Assembly: GCA_965197635.1 (NCBI GenBank)
Contig: CBDANN010000005.1
Location: forward strand, 248,001-312,000
Reading direction: 5' to 3'
Origin: Bin87 sp965197635
GTDB lineage: Bacteria > Chloroflexota > Dehalococcoidia > Lucifugimonadales > UBA3495
DNA: 64,000 bases
Position 1 is the stretch's first letter. Each line of letters begins with the position of its first letter. A program made the position numbers and the translations under genes. Of this stretch, positions 52,157 through 61,108 are shown one piece after another. The notes beneath the pieces were generated by a model. That model searched no databases. It was not told where the DNA came from and worked only from the letters and a program-made list of their open reading frames with translations.

Positions 52157-52705
52157 CTAGCCTCGTCCCAAAACGCGCATGGCGAGCAACAGCGACGCTA
52201 CGCTCTTGGCATCCTGTATTTCGCCTTTCGTTATCAAATCAACGACGCTGGCGAGCGGAGCTCGCACCATTTCGATGAATTCGTCCTCGTCGGAGTCCAG
52301 ATTGGCCGGCGCCAGTTCGGTTGCCAGGAAAGCGTACATATACTCGGAACACCAGCCGGGGGCCAACCAGAACGCCGTCAATGGGGCCAGGCTGTCGGCA
52401 GTGTGGCCTATTTCTTCCTGCAACTCCCGTCGGGCCGCGTCCTCCGGCGCCTCGCCGGCTTCGATCCCTCCGGCGGGCACTTCCAGCAGAAAACTGCCGG
52501 CGGGTTTGCGGTACTGTCGCACCAACAGCACGTTGCCGTCATCATCCACCGGAACTACACAGATGGAAGGGGCGTGGTCAACGATCTCCCTGGTGGTTTC
52601 CCGACCGTTTTGCAGGCGAACGGTGTCCACGCGAACGTCGATGATGCGTCCTTGGAAAATGGACCTGGTGGATATGGTGGGTTCGTTGTCGGGGAAGTTA
52701 GTCAT
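52157..52705 (-). CDS. NUDIX hydrolase, ADP-ribose pyrophosphatase-like
   Basis: A 182-residue paralogue of the protein at 51597-52145, with NUDIX box from GGIEAGEAPEDA to RRELQEEIGHT and the flanking VRQYRKPAGSFLLEVPAG. The start at 52705 (MTNFPDNEPT, parallel to MSGFPKNEPT of the neighbour) is preferred over a longer reading that runs through the preceding gene; it overlaps that gene's stop by eight bases. The two NUDIX genes are 11 bases apart and clearly arose by tandem duplication. Confidence 0.92.
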   Translation of the reverse strand: MTNFPDNEPTISTRSIFQGRIIDVRVDTVRLQNGRETTREIVDHAPSICVVPVDDDGNVLLVRQYRKPAGSFLLEVPAGGIEAGEAPEDAARRELQEEIGHTADSLAPLTAFWLAPGWCSEYMYAFLATELAPANLDSDEDEFIEMVRAPLASVVDLITKGEIQDAKSVASLLLAMRVLGRG

Positions 52706-52979
52706 GAGTTGGTACATTCGTGGCGCCGTATTTTCGCAGCATTGCGTCCACAAACGGCTTGAGCACGGCTTCCGCTGCCAGGACGTGCATTGCTACTGCA
52801 GAAGCGCCCGCTTCATCGGGGTCGCGGTCGTAGAACATCACGACGCCGTTGGCGATTGTATCGCCAAACGGGGCCAGGCTACCAGCGCTGATGTAAAGCA
52901 GATCGGCTTTTTCGTCGTAACTTACTACCGCTTTGGGTATAACTTTACTCTCCGTCGCTTTCACTGGCTTTGTGGCCAT
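52698..52979 (-). CDS. DUF2283-like small protein
   Basis: A 93-residue protein with the DUF2283 pattern AVVSYDEKADLLYISAGSLAPFGDTIANGVVMFYDRD: a small beta-sheet domain found in many toxin-antitoxin-like gene pairs. It overlaps the following gene in the pair (52961-53284) by 19 bases and the next NUDIX gene by eight. Function unknown. An antitoxin-like role is suggested by size, tight overlap and partner type, not by experiment. Confidence 0.7.
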   Translation of the reverse strand: MATKPVKATESKVIPKAVVSYDEKADLLYISAGSLAPFGDTIANGVVMFYDRDPDEAGASAVAMHVLAAEAVLKPFVDAMLRKYGATNVPTHD

Positions 52980-53284
52980 GGTCGTCCTCCAAACTCTCGC
53001 GCTAATCTGCGGTCAGGAAAGGCAGTTACAAGTTCGCCTTCCAAGTTCAATACCACTTTTACCCACTGAGAGACGCCTTCTATTCTACCTATGTAAGCAT
53101 CGGAAAAACGACCTAGTTCATCCATCTCAAACCGTTGGAAATGGGGATGTTCTATTATGTGCATAACCCATTCTGGACGTATCCCGTGGCTTCTTACTGC
53201 TGCATCTCCATGTTCTGTTTTCGGCAATTGTGCATAGTCCCACCTCAAGCGGGCTTTTTCGCTGGTCGGTGGCGGATTGGGCAT
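52961..53284 (-). CDS. DUF4258-like small protein, possible toxin partner
   Basis: From the ATG at 53284 this protein has 107 residues. It contains HGIRPEWVMHIIEHPHFQR and YIGRIEGVSQWVKVVLNLEGELVTAFPDRR, matching the DUF4258/BrnT-like pattern (a short RNase-like alpha/beta fold) in which conserved charged residues sit near the C-terminus. The longer reading to 53392 would overlap nadK. It overlaps the DUF2283-like gene, so this may be a small toxin-antitoxin pair wedged between nadK and the NUDIX genes. Confidence 0.65.
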   Translation of the reverse strand: MPNPPPTSEKARLRWDYAQLPKTEHGDAAVRSHGIRPEWVMHIIEHPHFQRFEMDELGRFSDAYIGRIEGVSQWVKVVLNLEGELVTAFPDRRLAREFGGRPWPQSQ

Positions 53285-53343
53285 TCGGGGAGCCGTCCTT
53301 CTTAACAATGATAAACGGCGCTTGACTCTGTCATCACCAATAA

Positions 53344-54195
53344 TCAGCGGCCTTGCAGTCCGAAACCGAGGCGACGGGTCAGCGTGGCCCAAAAGTAATT
53401 GTGCTCGTTGGCACGCAGGAAACGGGCGCGGTATGGGCTGCGGGTGATCCGTACCCAGTCGCCGGGTTCAATGGGGTGGTTCTCAAACCCGTCCACGCTG
53501 ATGATCGCTTCCTGTGAACCCTCCAGGTGAAAATCCACGCTGCTGGTAGGTCGCAACACTAACGTTGTGGTCAAACCGACGTGGGATGCCAGAGGCGTAA
53601 GCACCACATCATCGGACAACGGGTCAAGTATCGGACCGCCGGCGGCGAAGCTATATCCGGTGCTGCCGGTGGCCGTAGCAAGGATGACGCCATCAGCGCG
53701 GAATGTGGACACATCCGCACCGTCGATGGAGGCCCGCACGGTGATCACGCGGGACACCCGGCTGCGAGACAGGACGACGTCGTTGAGGGCGTGATACGGG
53801 CCTTGCGGCACGGATTCGCCGTCATGGTTTCGCCGATAGACCTCGGCCATCAGCATACTGTGTTCTGAAACCCTCATACCGCCCTCAAGATAGCGGGGCA
53901 GCTGCTCCATGACGCCGGGCACCGTTAGTTCAGTCATGAAACCGAGCCGGCCCATGTTGATGCCCACCAGGGGAATACCGCGTGGGGCAATGGCCCGGTT
54001 AACCCTCAGGATGGTGCCGTCGCCGCCGATGGTAATCACCAGGTCGGTGTACTGGGCCCGTTGGCTCAGGTCCTCGGCGTCTTCAGCGCGCAGGATCCAA
54101 CTGTTGGCGCCCAGGTTGAGTTCGCCCACAATGGCATGGGCCAGGTCCAGCGCCTCGGGTATGAGATCGTTGTAGGCGATGCCGACGGTCTTCAT
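53344..54195 (-). CDS. nadK: NAD kinase
   Basis: This 283-residue protein phosphorylates NAD to NADP. The ATP-NAD kinase signature is clear: ITIGGDGTILRV at residue 54, INMGRLGFMTEL, NDVVLSRSRVSRVITV, and the NAD-binding ATATGSTGYSFAAGGPIL. Length is normal. It lies 22 bases downstream of nuoN on the same strand and supplies NADP to enzymes such as the isocitrate dehydrogenase encoded nearby. Confidence 0.95.
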   Translation of the reverse strand: MKTVGIAYNDLIPEALDLAHAIVGELNLGANSWILRAEDAEDLSQRAQYTDLVITIGGDGTILRVNRAIAPRGIPLVGINMGRLGFMTELTVPGVMEQLPRYLEGGMRVSEHSMLMAEVYRRNHDGESVPQGPYHALNDVVLSRSRVSRVITVRASIDGADVSTFRADGVILATATGSTGYSFAAGGPILDPLSDDVVLTPLASHVGLTTTLVLRPTSSVDFHLEGSQEAIISVDGFENHPIEPGDWVRITRSPYRARFLRANEHNYFWATLTRRLGFGLQGR

Positions 54196-54217
54196 GGTTA
54201 AAAGCTCTTTGGATTCG

Positions 54218-55729
54218 TCAGCCGCCGGCCATGAGGACTACCACGGCGCGCTCGGCGGCGTCGAGTATGGTGGTCGGCGCTACGCCCAGCCACAGCATAC
54301 AGAGCGCAGCCACCCCAAGAGCTACGTTCACCGGCCACGACGCACCCAATCGTTCGGTGTGGATGGCCGGCTGCAGGAACATCACCTTGATGACGCGCAG
54401 GTAGTAATAGGCGGAAACGACGCTGTTGACCACGCCAATGATGACCAGCCAGGTCATCAACGATTCGCCGGTGTTGATGGCAGCGGCGAAGATGTGGATC
54501 TTCGCGATGAATATGCTGGTGGGCGGTAATCCGATGAGGCCGACCAGCGCCAGCGCGAGGGCGACGGCCAGGAAGGGGGCTCGCCGCAACATTCCCGCGT
54601 AGTCTTCAATTTCGTCGCTGTTGATGCGGTTGCCGATGCACACGATGGCGAAGAAGGCGGTCAAGTTCGCCGCCGTGTACGCCGCCAGGTAGAACAACAC
54701 GCTGCTGGGTCCGAACGAGGCCGTCCCGCCCACGGTGGCGACGGCGGCCACGCCCACCAGAATGTAGCCGGCATGGGCGATGGTGCTGTAACCGAACAGG
54801 CGTTTGATGTTTCGCTGGGCGATGGCGACCAGGTTGCCGATTGTCATTGACAATGCGGCCAGTCCGGCCAGAAGCACCCACCAGTCGCCGCCCACGGCGT
54901 CAAATCCGATGTAGAACACGCGCAGCACCAGCGCAAAGGCGGCGGCTTTGCTCGCCACGGACAAAAACGCGACTATCGGTGTCGGCGCGCCCTCGTATAC
55001 GTCAGGCACCCACATCTGGAAGGGAGCCGCCGACATTTTGAAACCAAATCCAATGAGCAGCAGCACCACAGCCATCAAAACGGCCAGGCTCCCGAAGGGC
55101 AGGATTCCTGACGACGAACTGGCAGCCAACGCCACCGCTATTTCCTCCAATCGTGTGCTGCCGGTAAACCCGTAAATCAAGGCCATTCCGTAGAGCATCA
55201 CCGCGCTGCTGATCGCGCCGATAATCAGGAACTTCATCCCAGCCTCGCTGGAGCGTCCATTGGGCAGGAAGGCCGCCAATGCCGCCAACGGCAGGGTGAT
55301 AAGTTCCAATCCGATGTACATCGTGATCAACTCGTCTGCCGCCACCAACAGCATCATTCCGGTGGCCGACAGCAGCATCAGGCCAAAATACTCCCCTTGT
55401 AATCGCTCCATCCTGCGGACGTAATCGTTGGATACCAGCACGACCAATCCGACGGCAGCCAAGATCAGGAAGTTGAAAAACAGGGCGAACCGGTCGATGG
55501 ACAGGGTATAGAGAACCACCGAGCCCTCGGCCATGAGTTCGCTATCACCGGATGCGGATAGTTCCACCAGCTGCCACGCGCTCAACGCTGCCGGCGCCGC
55601 CAGCCCGACGAATGACAAACCGACCAATAGCCCGGTTCGACGGGTCAGCAAATCCGCCACGATCACCAACATGGCCAACGCAGCCAGGGCCAGGTGGGGC
55701 GAAATCAGGAACAGGTCGTAAGCGGTCAT
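54218..55729 (-). CDS. nuoN: NADH-quinone oxidoreductase subunit N
   Basis: This 503-residue membrane protein is one of the three antiporter-like subunits of complex I, with about 14 helices. The conserved region MYIGLELITLPLAALAAF carries the Glu of helix 5, and KMSAAPFQMWVPDVYEGAP carries the key Lys and helix 7-8 discontinuity. It is the last of the nuo genes, after nuoM with an 18-base gap. Confidence 0.95.
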   Translation of the reverse strand: MTAYDLFLISPHLALAALAMLVIVADLLTRRTGLLVGLSFVGLAAPAALSAWQLVELSASGDSELMAEGSVVLYTLSIDRFALFFNFLILAAVGLVVLVSNDYVRRMERLQGEYFGLMLLSATGMMLLVAADELITMYIGLELITLPLAALAAFLPNGRSSEAGMKFLIIGAISSAVMLYGMALIYGFTGSTRLEEIAVALAASSSSGILPFGSLAVLMAVVLLLIGFGFKMSAAPFQMWVPDVYEGAPTPIVAFLSVASKAAAFALVLRVFYIGFDAVGGDWWVLLAGLAALSMTIGNLVAIAQRNIKRLFGYSTIAHAGYILVGVAAVATVGGTASFGPSSVLFYLAAYTAANLTAFFAIVCIGNRINSDEIEDYAGMLRRAPFLAVALALALVGLIGLPPTSIFIAKIHIFAAAINTGESLMTWLVIIGVVNSVVSAYYYLRVIKVMFLQPAIHTERLGASWPVNVALGVAALCMLWLGVAPTTILDAAERAVVVLMAGG

Positions 55730-55747
55730 GGTGTTTCAGTCTCGGCG

Positions 55748-57286
55748 CTAGCGGCCGACTCCGGCGATTCCAGCGTTGTAAACGCCCACGATTGGTTCAA
55801 GCCCATCGCGGAAAACGTCCGTCAACCAGGCAGGATAAACTCCCACGGCGACGATACTCACCAACAATAAGGCGACTGGGACCATTTCGACCGGTGAGGC
55901 GTCGGTCAGGTCATCCCAGCGGGTTGGGCGCGGGCCGAACAAAGTGCGTTGGAGCATCCACAGGATATACCCGGCGGCAAGAATGATGCCCAGCACGGCC
56001 AGGATAGTAAGAGCGGGGAAGGCCCGGAAACCGCCGAAGAAGACCAGCAGTTCCGACACGAAACCGCTCAAGGTCGGAAGCCCCAGGGAAGCGGCGCCGG
56101 CCACCAGGAAAGCAGTCGCTACCAGCGGCATCCGATTGGCGAGGCCGCCCAGGTCGGGTATGTGGCGGGTATGCGTTTTTTCATAGAGGATACCCACGGC
56201 TACGAACAGCAGGCCGGTGATGGTGCCGTGGGTGAAGAGCTGCATCGCCGCGCCGGTCAATCCGGCATCGGTGAGCGCCCCGCCTACGACGGCAACCGAA
56301 CCGAGACCCAGCAGTACTAGCCCCATGTGACTCACGCTGGAATAGGCGATCAGCCGTTTGAGGTCAGTTTGCCGCAGCGTGACCACAGCGCCGTACAGCA
56401 CGCTGATGACACCCAAGGCGACGACCGGGAGAGCATAGGCTTGCAACTGCTCGGGGAACATCCCGGCATTGATACGCAGCAGGCCATAGCCACCCATCTT
56501 TAGCATCACGCCCGCCAGCATGACGCTGCCCGCCGTGGGCGCGTCGGTGTGGGCGTCGGGGAGCCAGGTATGCACGGGCCAGGTTGGCAGCTTGACGGCA
56601 AAGGCGATGAAGAAAAGCCAGAAGATCACGCCCATGGGCAGCGCGGCGCGGGATGCGTCCAGCGCTCCGCCCGGTTCCAGCAGGCGGGTCATGTCGAAAC
56701 TGCCTACGCCGGCGCTGACGAACACCCCCACGATGGCGACCAGCATGAAAGCCGAGCCGAGGATGGTGAAAATCAGGAACTTCATTGCCGAGTACTCGCG
56801 CCGCCCGGTGCCCCAGGTGGAAATGAGCAGATACATCGGCACGAGCTCAACTTCCCAGAACAGGAAGAACAGCAGGAAGTCCAGAGCGGTGAACACGCCC
56901 AGAACCGCAGTCTGCAACACGAACAACCAAATGAAGTATTCCCGAACCCGGTTGGTGATGTGGAAGGACACGAAAACGGCGCACAAACCCAGCAGGCCCG
57001 TCAGCATCACTAACGGCGCGCTGATGCCGTCCACCCCAAGGAGGTAGCTGGCTTGGACGGTGCCAGTATTGATCCAGTCGAACCGGTCAACCAGTTGGAA
57101 TGTTTCGCCGCCCCGTTTGAATAGGGCAAACACCAACACCGACAAAACCAGGTCGGCAGCGGCGATTGCGGCGGCGAACCAACGTATGTTGCGGTCGCCA
57201 CGCACTACTCCCACCGCCAGCAGCAGTGAGGCCACTGCCGGCAGGAAGACGGTTGCGGTGAGTAGTCCCGTAAACCCGGTAGGCAT
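55748..57286 (-). CDS. nuoM: NADH-quinone oxidoreductase subunit M
   Basis: A 512-residue proton-pumping subunit. The Glu in LLFFLFWEVELVPMYLLI, the discontinuous-helix Lys region AFAVKLPTWPVHTWLPDAHTDAPTAGSVMLAG and YSSVSHMGLVLLGLGS are standard. It starts six bases after nuoL ends, so these genes are transcribed together. Confidence 0.96.
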   Translation of the reverse strand: MPTGFTGLLTATVFLPAVASLLLAVGVVRGDRNIRWFAAAIAAADLVLSVLVFALFKRGGETFQLVDRFDWINTGTVQASYLLGVDGISAPLVMLTGLLGLCAVFVSFHITNRVREYFIWLFVLQTAVLGVFTALDFLLFFLFWEVELVPMYLLISTWGTGRREYSAMKFLIFTILGSAFMLVAIVGVFVSAGVGSFDMTRLLEPGGALDASRAALPMGVIFWLFFIAFAVKLPTWPVHTWLPDAHTDAPTAGSVMLAGVMLKMGGYGLLRINAGMFPEQLQAYALPVVALGVISVLYGAVVTLRQTDLKRLIAYSSVSHMGLVLLGLGSVAVVGGALTDAGLTGAAMQLFTHGTITGLLFVAVGILYEKTHTRHIPDLGGLANRMPLVATAFLVAGAASLGLPTLSGFVSELLVFFGGFRAFPALTILAVLGIILAAGYILWMLQRTLFGPRPTRWDDLTDASPVEMVPVALLLVSIVAVGVYPAWLTDVFRDGLEPIVGVYNAGIAGVGR

Positions 57287-57292
57287 GGTGCG

Positions 57293-59329
57293 TTATCCGA
57301 GCGCCAGATAAAGGATGATGATGACCACGCCGCCAACGGCGGCAACCAACGGATAGGTCTGCACCTGCCCGTTCTGCGCCAGCGCAATCAGGCTGCCGAC
57401 GTTGCGTGAAATCCAGCCGATCAATCCGATGATGCCGTCAACCACGTTCCGGTCAATCCAATCGGTGATCGCGACAACAATGTCGTAGAAGAACCGCCCG
57501 ACGATCAGGCCCTCGTACAAGTGGTCCATGAAGTACCGCTGTTCCAGCAGCGTGTGAACTGGCCCGGCTCGGTTCAGAGGGTCGCGACCGACGAACGGGC
57601 GCGGCCAGGCATACGCCAGCACCGCCAGGCCAATCCCGGCAAGGGCGACGACGTTGGAAATGACCGCGATGCCGATGCTGAACGGAGGCGCGTGATGGCC
57701 GTGTTCCAAACCGGAAGCGAAGTACTCGGTGAGCCAATGAGAAGGTATCAAACCGAAGAGGTTATGTACTCCAATGGGGTTAGCCAGCCATCCGGCGATT
57801 ACCGCGCACACTCCCAAAAGGGCCATTGGCGCGACCATCACCCAGGGGGATTCGCCCAGGTGGACGTGATGCTCGACCCCGGTTGGCGCGGGCAAGCCCT
57901 GCTCTGCGGTGTCGTGTAACTCGCGCTCTCCGCCGCCGCGAAACTCCCCGTGGAACGTGAGATGCACCATGCGGTAAGAGTAAAACGCCGTGAGCAGCAC
58001 ACCCACCAACAGCATCACGAACACCAACAGGCTAATCGATGCGGGCACCGGACCGCCGGCCAACCACGACTCCAGCAGTATCTCGTCTTTGCTCCAGAAA
58101 CCGGCCAACGGGAATATTCCGACCAAGCTCAACGCTCCGATTACGGTGAGCCAATAGGTCCACGGCATCGCTTTGCGCAGACCACCCATGTACATCATGT
58201 TGAAGGTTCCGGCTGCGTGGTTGACGCTGCCGGCGCCCAGGAACAGCAGGGCTTTGAAGAAGGCATGGGTGAACAGATGAAACAGCGCGGCATTGTAGGC
58301 TCCCACGCCGAGCGCGGCCATCATGTAGCCCAGTTGGCTGACCGTGGAATAGGCCATCACCCGCTTGATGTCATTGGCAACAAGGCCCATAGTCGCCGCA
58401 AACACGGCGGTGAAAGCCCCGATGAGCGCTACGACCATCATTGCGGTTTCGGATTCAGCGAAGACGGGAAAGAACCGACCCACCAGGAACACACCGGCAG
58501 CTACCATCGTGGCCGCGTGGATGAGCGCGCTCACGGGTGTCGGGCCTTCCATAGCGTCGGGCAACCAGGTGTGCAGGGGGAACTGGCCGCTCTTGCCGGC
58601 CGCGCCGGCGAACAGGCCCAGGCATAGCCAAACCAACGCGCCGCCAGCTACGACTCCGGCTCCGCCGGCGGCTATCGGCGCAGCCGCCTCCCAGATGTGC
58701 GGGATGTGGAGGGCGTTCAGCCCGTGGGCGGCAAACTCATCGGCCTGGAAGAAAAGATAGATTATGGCCAGCAGGAAGCCCACGTCGCCGATACGGGTGA
58801 TTATGAACGCCTTTTTCGCCGCCGCCGCCGCCGAGGGACGGTTGTGCCAGAACCCAATGAGCAGGTACGACGAGAGGCCCACCAACTCCCAGAACACGTA
58901 CATCTGCACGATGTTCGACGCCAGCACCAGCCCGATCATCGACGCGCTGAACAGCGACATAAAGGCGTAGTATCTTGCGAAGCTTTCGTCGCCGTCCATG
59001 TAACCCAACGAGTAAATCTGCACCATCAGGCTGACGCCGGTGACGACCACCAGCATTACGTTGGTCAATGGGTCGATCAGCAAACCGACGCTTATCGTCG
59101 CCGGCCCGAGGTCCAGCCACAAATGAGGCGCGAAATCGTACACCTGGTGGTGGGCGTGCGACCGCAAGAGCCAAATCGAAAGGATGAACCCGACGCCCAA
59201 AGCCGCGATAGTCAGGTAGCCGGCCAGCCTGGCGTAGCTGGGTCCCAGCGGCCTGATCACCAGCCCGATCAACAGGAAAGAGGCCACCGGCAAAAGGAAG
59301 ATGGCCCACACCAACTGTTCGGTCAGCAT
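57293..59329 (-). CDS. nuoL: NADH-quinone oxidoreductase subunit L
   Basis: A 678-residue membrane subunit of complex I with the C-terminal lateral helix that couples the antiporter subunits. Seen: YVFWELVGLSSYLLIGFW with the Glu, GAAGKSGQFPLHTWLPDAMEGPTPVSALIHAATMVAAG with the Lys, and YSTVSQLGYMMAALG. It follows a small DUF2007-like gene by 13 bases. Confidence 0.96.
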   Translation of the reverse strand: MLTEQLVWAIFLLPVASFLLIGLVIRPLGPSYARLAGYLTIAALGVGFILSIWLLRSHAHHQVYDFAPHLWLDLGPATISVGLLIDPLTNVMLVVVTGVSLMVQIYSLGYMDGDESFARYYAFMSLFSASMIGLVLASNIVQMYVFWELVGLSSYLLIGFWHNRPSAAAAAKKAFIITRIGDVGFLLAIIYLFFQADEFAAHGLNALHIPHIWEAAAPIAAGGAGVVAGGALVWLCLGLFAGAAGKSGQFPLHTWLPDAMEGPTPVSALIHAATMVAAGVFLVGRFFPVFAESETAMMVVALIGAFTAVFAATMGLVANDIKRVMAYSTVSQLGYMMAALGVGAYNAALFHLFTHAFFKALLFLGAGSVNHAAGTFNMMYMGGLRKAMPWTYWLTVIGALSLVGIFPLAGFWSKDEILLESWLAGGPVPASISLLVFVMLLVGVLLTAFYSYRMVHLTFHGEFRGGGERELHDTAEQGLPAPTGVEHHVHLGESPWVMVAPMALLGVCAVIAGWLANPIGVHNLFGLIPSHWLTEYFASGLEHGHHAPPFSIGIAVISNVVALAGIGLAVLAYAWPRPFVGRDPLNRAGPVHTLLEQRYFMDHLYEGLIVGRFFYDIVVAITDWIDRNVVDGIIGLIGWISRNVGSLIALAQNGQVQTYPLVAAVGGVVIIILYLALG

Positions 59330-59342
59330 ATCGCGCCCATCC

Positions 59343-59537
59343 TCACAGCTTCCGCACTATCTCTTCCGCTACGTGCTCCCGACCTTTGGGCACGTAAATG
59401 CGGAAGGGTACTCGCTCACTCCAATCCCGGATATCGCCTTCGGGAAGGATGCGGCTGGGCAGTCCCTCCGCCTCCAAGACTTCCTTCCAGATTTCGGCCG
59501 CCATCAGGTTGGGGGCGCGTTTGAATTCTACCCACAT
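59343..59537 (-). CDS. DUF2007-like small protein between nuoK and nuoL
   Basis: A 64-residue protein starting MWVEFKRAPNLMAAEIWKEV with ARG/EGLPSRI-type follow-up (LEAEGLPSRILPEGD), matching the DUF2007 (signal-transducing-like) fold: a beta-alpha-beta ferredoxin-like module. It lies in the 56-base to 13-base gaps between nuoK and nuoL on the same strand, so it is co-transcribed with complex I. It has no membrane segment. A role in complex I assembly or regulation is possible but unproven. It is too short to show more. Confidence 0.7.
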   Translation of the reverse strand: MWVEFKRAPNLMAAEIWKEVLEAEGLPSRILPEGDIRDWSERVPFRIYVPKGREHVAEEIVRKL

Positions 59538-59593
59538 GAAAATCAGGTCAAAACACAGGTTGAGCGGGATTATCGGTTCTAAAACGATGCCGA

Positions 59594-59908
59594 TCAGTGG
59601 CGTAGGGTGGCTGCGTCGGTCAGGTCCACACTTTCGTTGGAGCGGAAAACGGCGAACACGATGCCTAATCCCAGCGCGATTTCGGCGGCGGCCACGGTTA
59701 TGATGAAAACCGCGAACACCTGGCCGGTCAGCACCGCGGACAACTGTTCCTGCACTGCGTAGGGGACCAGCCACCGGCCCATCGCGACCAGGGTCAGGTT
59801 GACGCCGTTGAACATCAACTCGATGGACATCAACACGGCGATGAAGTTGCGCCGGGCCAGCGCCCCGTACAGGCCAATGCAAAAGATCGCCGCCGCGACG
59901 ATGAGCAT
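59594..59908 (-). CDS. nuoK: NADH-quinone oxidoreductase subunit K
   Basis: A 104-residue three-helix subunit: IVAAAIFCIGLYGALARRNFIAVLMSIELMFNGVNLTLV with the conserved Glu in helix 2 and a second Glu in AAAEIALGLGIVFAVFR. The ATG at 59908 gives the usual length; a TTG at 59923 would add five residues. It follows nuoJ. Confidence 0.93.
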   Translation of the reverse strand: MLIVAAAIFCIGLYGALARRNFIAVLMSIELMFNGVNLTLVAMGRWLVPYAVQEQLSAVLTGQVFAVFIITVAAAEIALGLGIVFAVFRSNESVDLTDAATLRH

Positions 59909-59927
59909 GGATTCCAGGCTCAAGGCT

Positions 59928-60512
59928 CTATCCCCCTCGCCCACGGGCCAGCGCGAGGCCGCCGATTGCGGCGGCCAACAACAGCAACGACACCGCCTCA
60001 AACGGCAGCACGAAATCGCCAATCAACAGGTCGGCCAAACCGCCGCTGCTGACGCTTTCCACCTCGGCTGCGGTAAGCCCGGCGCCGGTCAGTTCCGTTG
60101 CGTCCGGGATGCCGACGGCTTGGGTCTGCGCGATCTGAGACTTGTTCTCCAGGCCGGCAGCGGCCAACGTGGTCCAATCGGTGGTAACTGCGGTCGTGAT
60201 CATGGCGGCCAGCAGCAATGCCGAGACTACCGCGGCTGGGATCTGCAGGCGATTGGGCGCATTGCCGCGCTGCACGTCCCGGGTCAGCATTACCGCGAAA
60301 ATGAACAGGACGGCGATGGCTCCGACGTAGATGAGGACTTGCACCACCGCCAGGAACTCGGCGTTCATCATCACGAAGAAACCACCCACCGCCACGAACA
60401 CCAGCGCCAGCAGCAAAGACGCGCGGAACAGGTCTCGCACCAGCACCACGCCGAGGGCTCCCCCGACGGCAACCACCGACAACACCCAGAAAATCAGCTG
60501 CTCAAACCACAT
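59928..60512 (-). CDS. nuoJ: NADH-quinone oxidoreductase subunit J
   Basis: A 194-residue five-helix membrane subunit with the pi-bulge helix region FVAVGGFFVMMNAEFLAVVQVLIYVGAIAVLFIFAVMLT, which is diagnostic for NuoJ. It abuts nuoI: the stop of nuoI is immediately followed by the ATG of nuoJ (TAGATG). Confidence 0.95.
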   Translation of the reverse strand: MWFEQLIFWVLSVVAVGGALGVVLVRDLFRASLLLALVFVAVGGFFVMMNAEFLAVVQVLIYVGAIAVLFIFAVMLTRDVQRGNAPNRLQIPAAVVSALLLAAMITTAVTTDWTTLAAAGLENKSQIAQTQAVGIPDATELTGAGLTAAEVESVSSGGLADLLIGDFVLPFEAVSLLLLAAAIGGLALARGRGG

Positions 60513-61091
60513 CTAGGCTTCGCCCTCGGTGTCGTCGCGACCACCGTTCAGACGCATTCCGGCCTTCTCGTGCTGGTGCCAACGCCAGTTCTCCCGGCCA
60601 ACCTCACGCCAGCCCAGGGGCCGGCTGGCTCCGGGTCGGTAATCCATTCCTTCCAACTGGGGGCGGAACCAGGTACTCGGGTTCTTTTCCGCATGACGCA
60701 GCCGGTCAATCGGGATGATCAGATCGGTTCTCCGGTATTGGCCTTCCTCGAAACCGCTGCCCATAAATAGGGCGTCGTAAGGACAGGCTTCCACGCACAG
60801 GCCGCAAAACATGCACCGCTGCAACTCGATGTCAAAAGTCTCCAGCAGGTACTTGTCCCCTTGTAGGGGTGCGGTTTCACTGGGCGAAGTTACGATCTTG
60901 ATGATCCCCAAAGGGCAGTATTTGGCGCAAGATGCGCAGCCCGTGCAACGCTCCTCATACCAGACAAACTCTTCACCGCGAAAACGAGGATGCTGACTAA
61001 TCCGCTGCTCGGGATAAGAAGTAGTGAAGGGCTTCTTCACCAAGTTCGAAAGGGTAACCAGCAACCCCTTCACCATTTCCATTCCGTACAC
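60513..61091 (-). CDS. nuoI: NADH-quinone oxidoreductase subunit I
   Basis: A ferredoxin-like subunit (192 residues from a GTG start at 61091) with two 4Fe-4S sets: CTGCASCAKYCPLGI and CMFCGLCVEACPYDAL. It links the peripheral arm to the quinone site (clusters N6a/N6b). The GTG start is chosen because GGAGG lies six bases upstream; ATG codons at 61082 or 61076 have poorer spacing, and longer readings overlap nuoH. Confidence 0.93.
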   Translation of the reverse strand: MYGMEMVKGLLVTLSNLVKKPFTTSYPEQRISQHPRFRGEEFVWYEERCTGCASCAKYCPLGIIKIVTSPSETAPLQGDKYLLETFDIELQRCMFCGLCVEACPYDALFMGSGFEEGQYRRTDLIIPIDRLRHAEKNPSTWFRPQLEGMDYRPGASRPLGWREVGRENWRWHQHEKAGMRLNGGRDDTEGEA

Positions 61092-61108
61092 GGCATTCCT
61101 CCCTGGCG

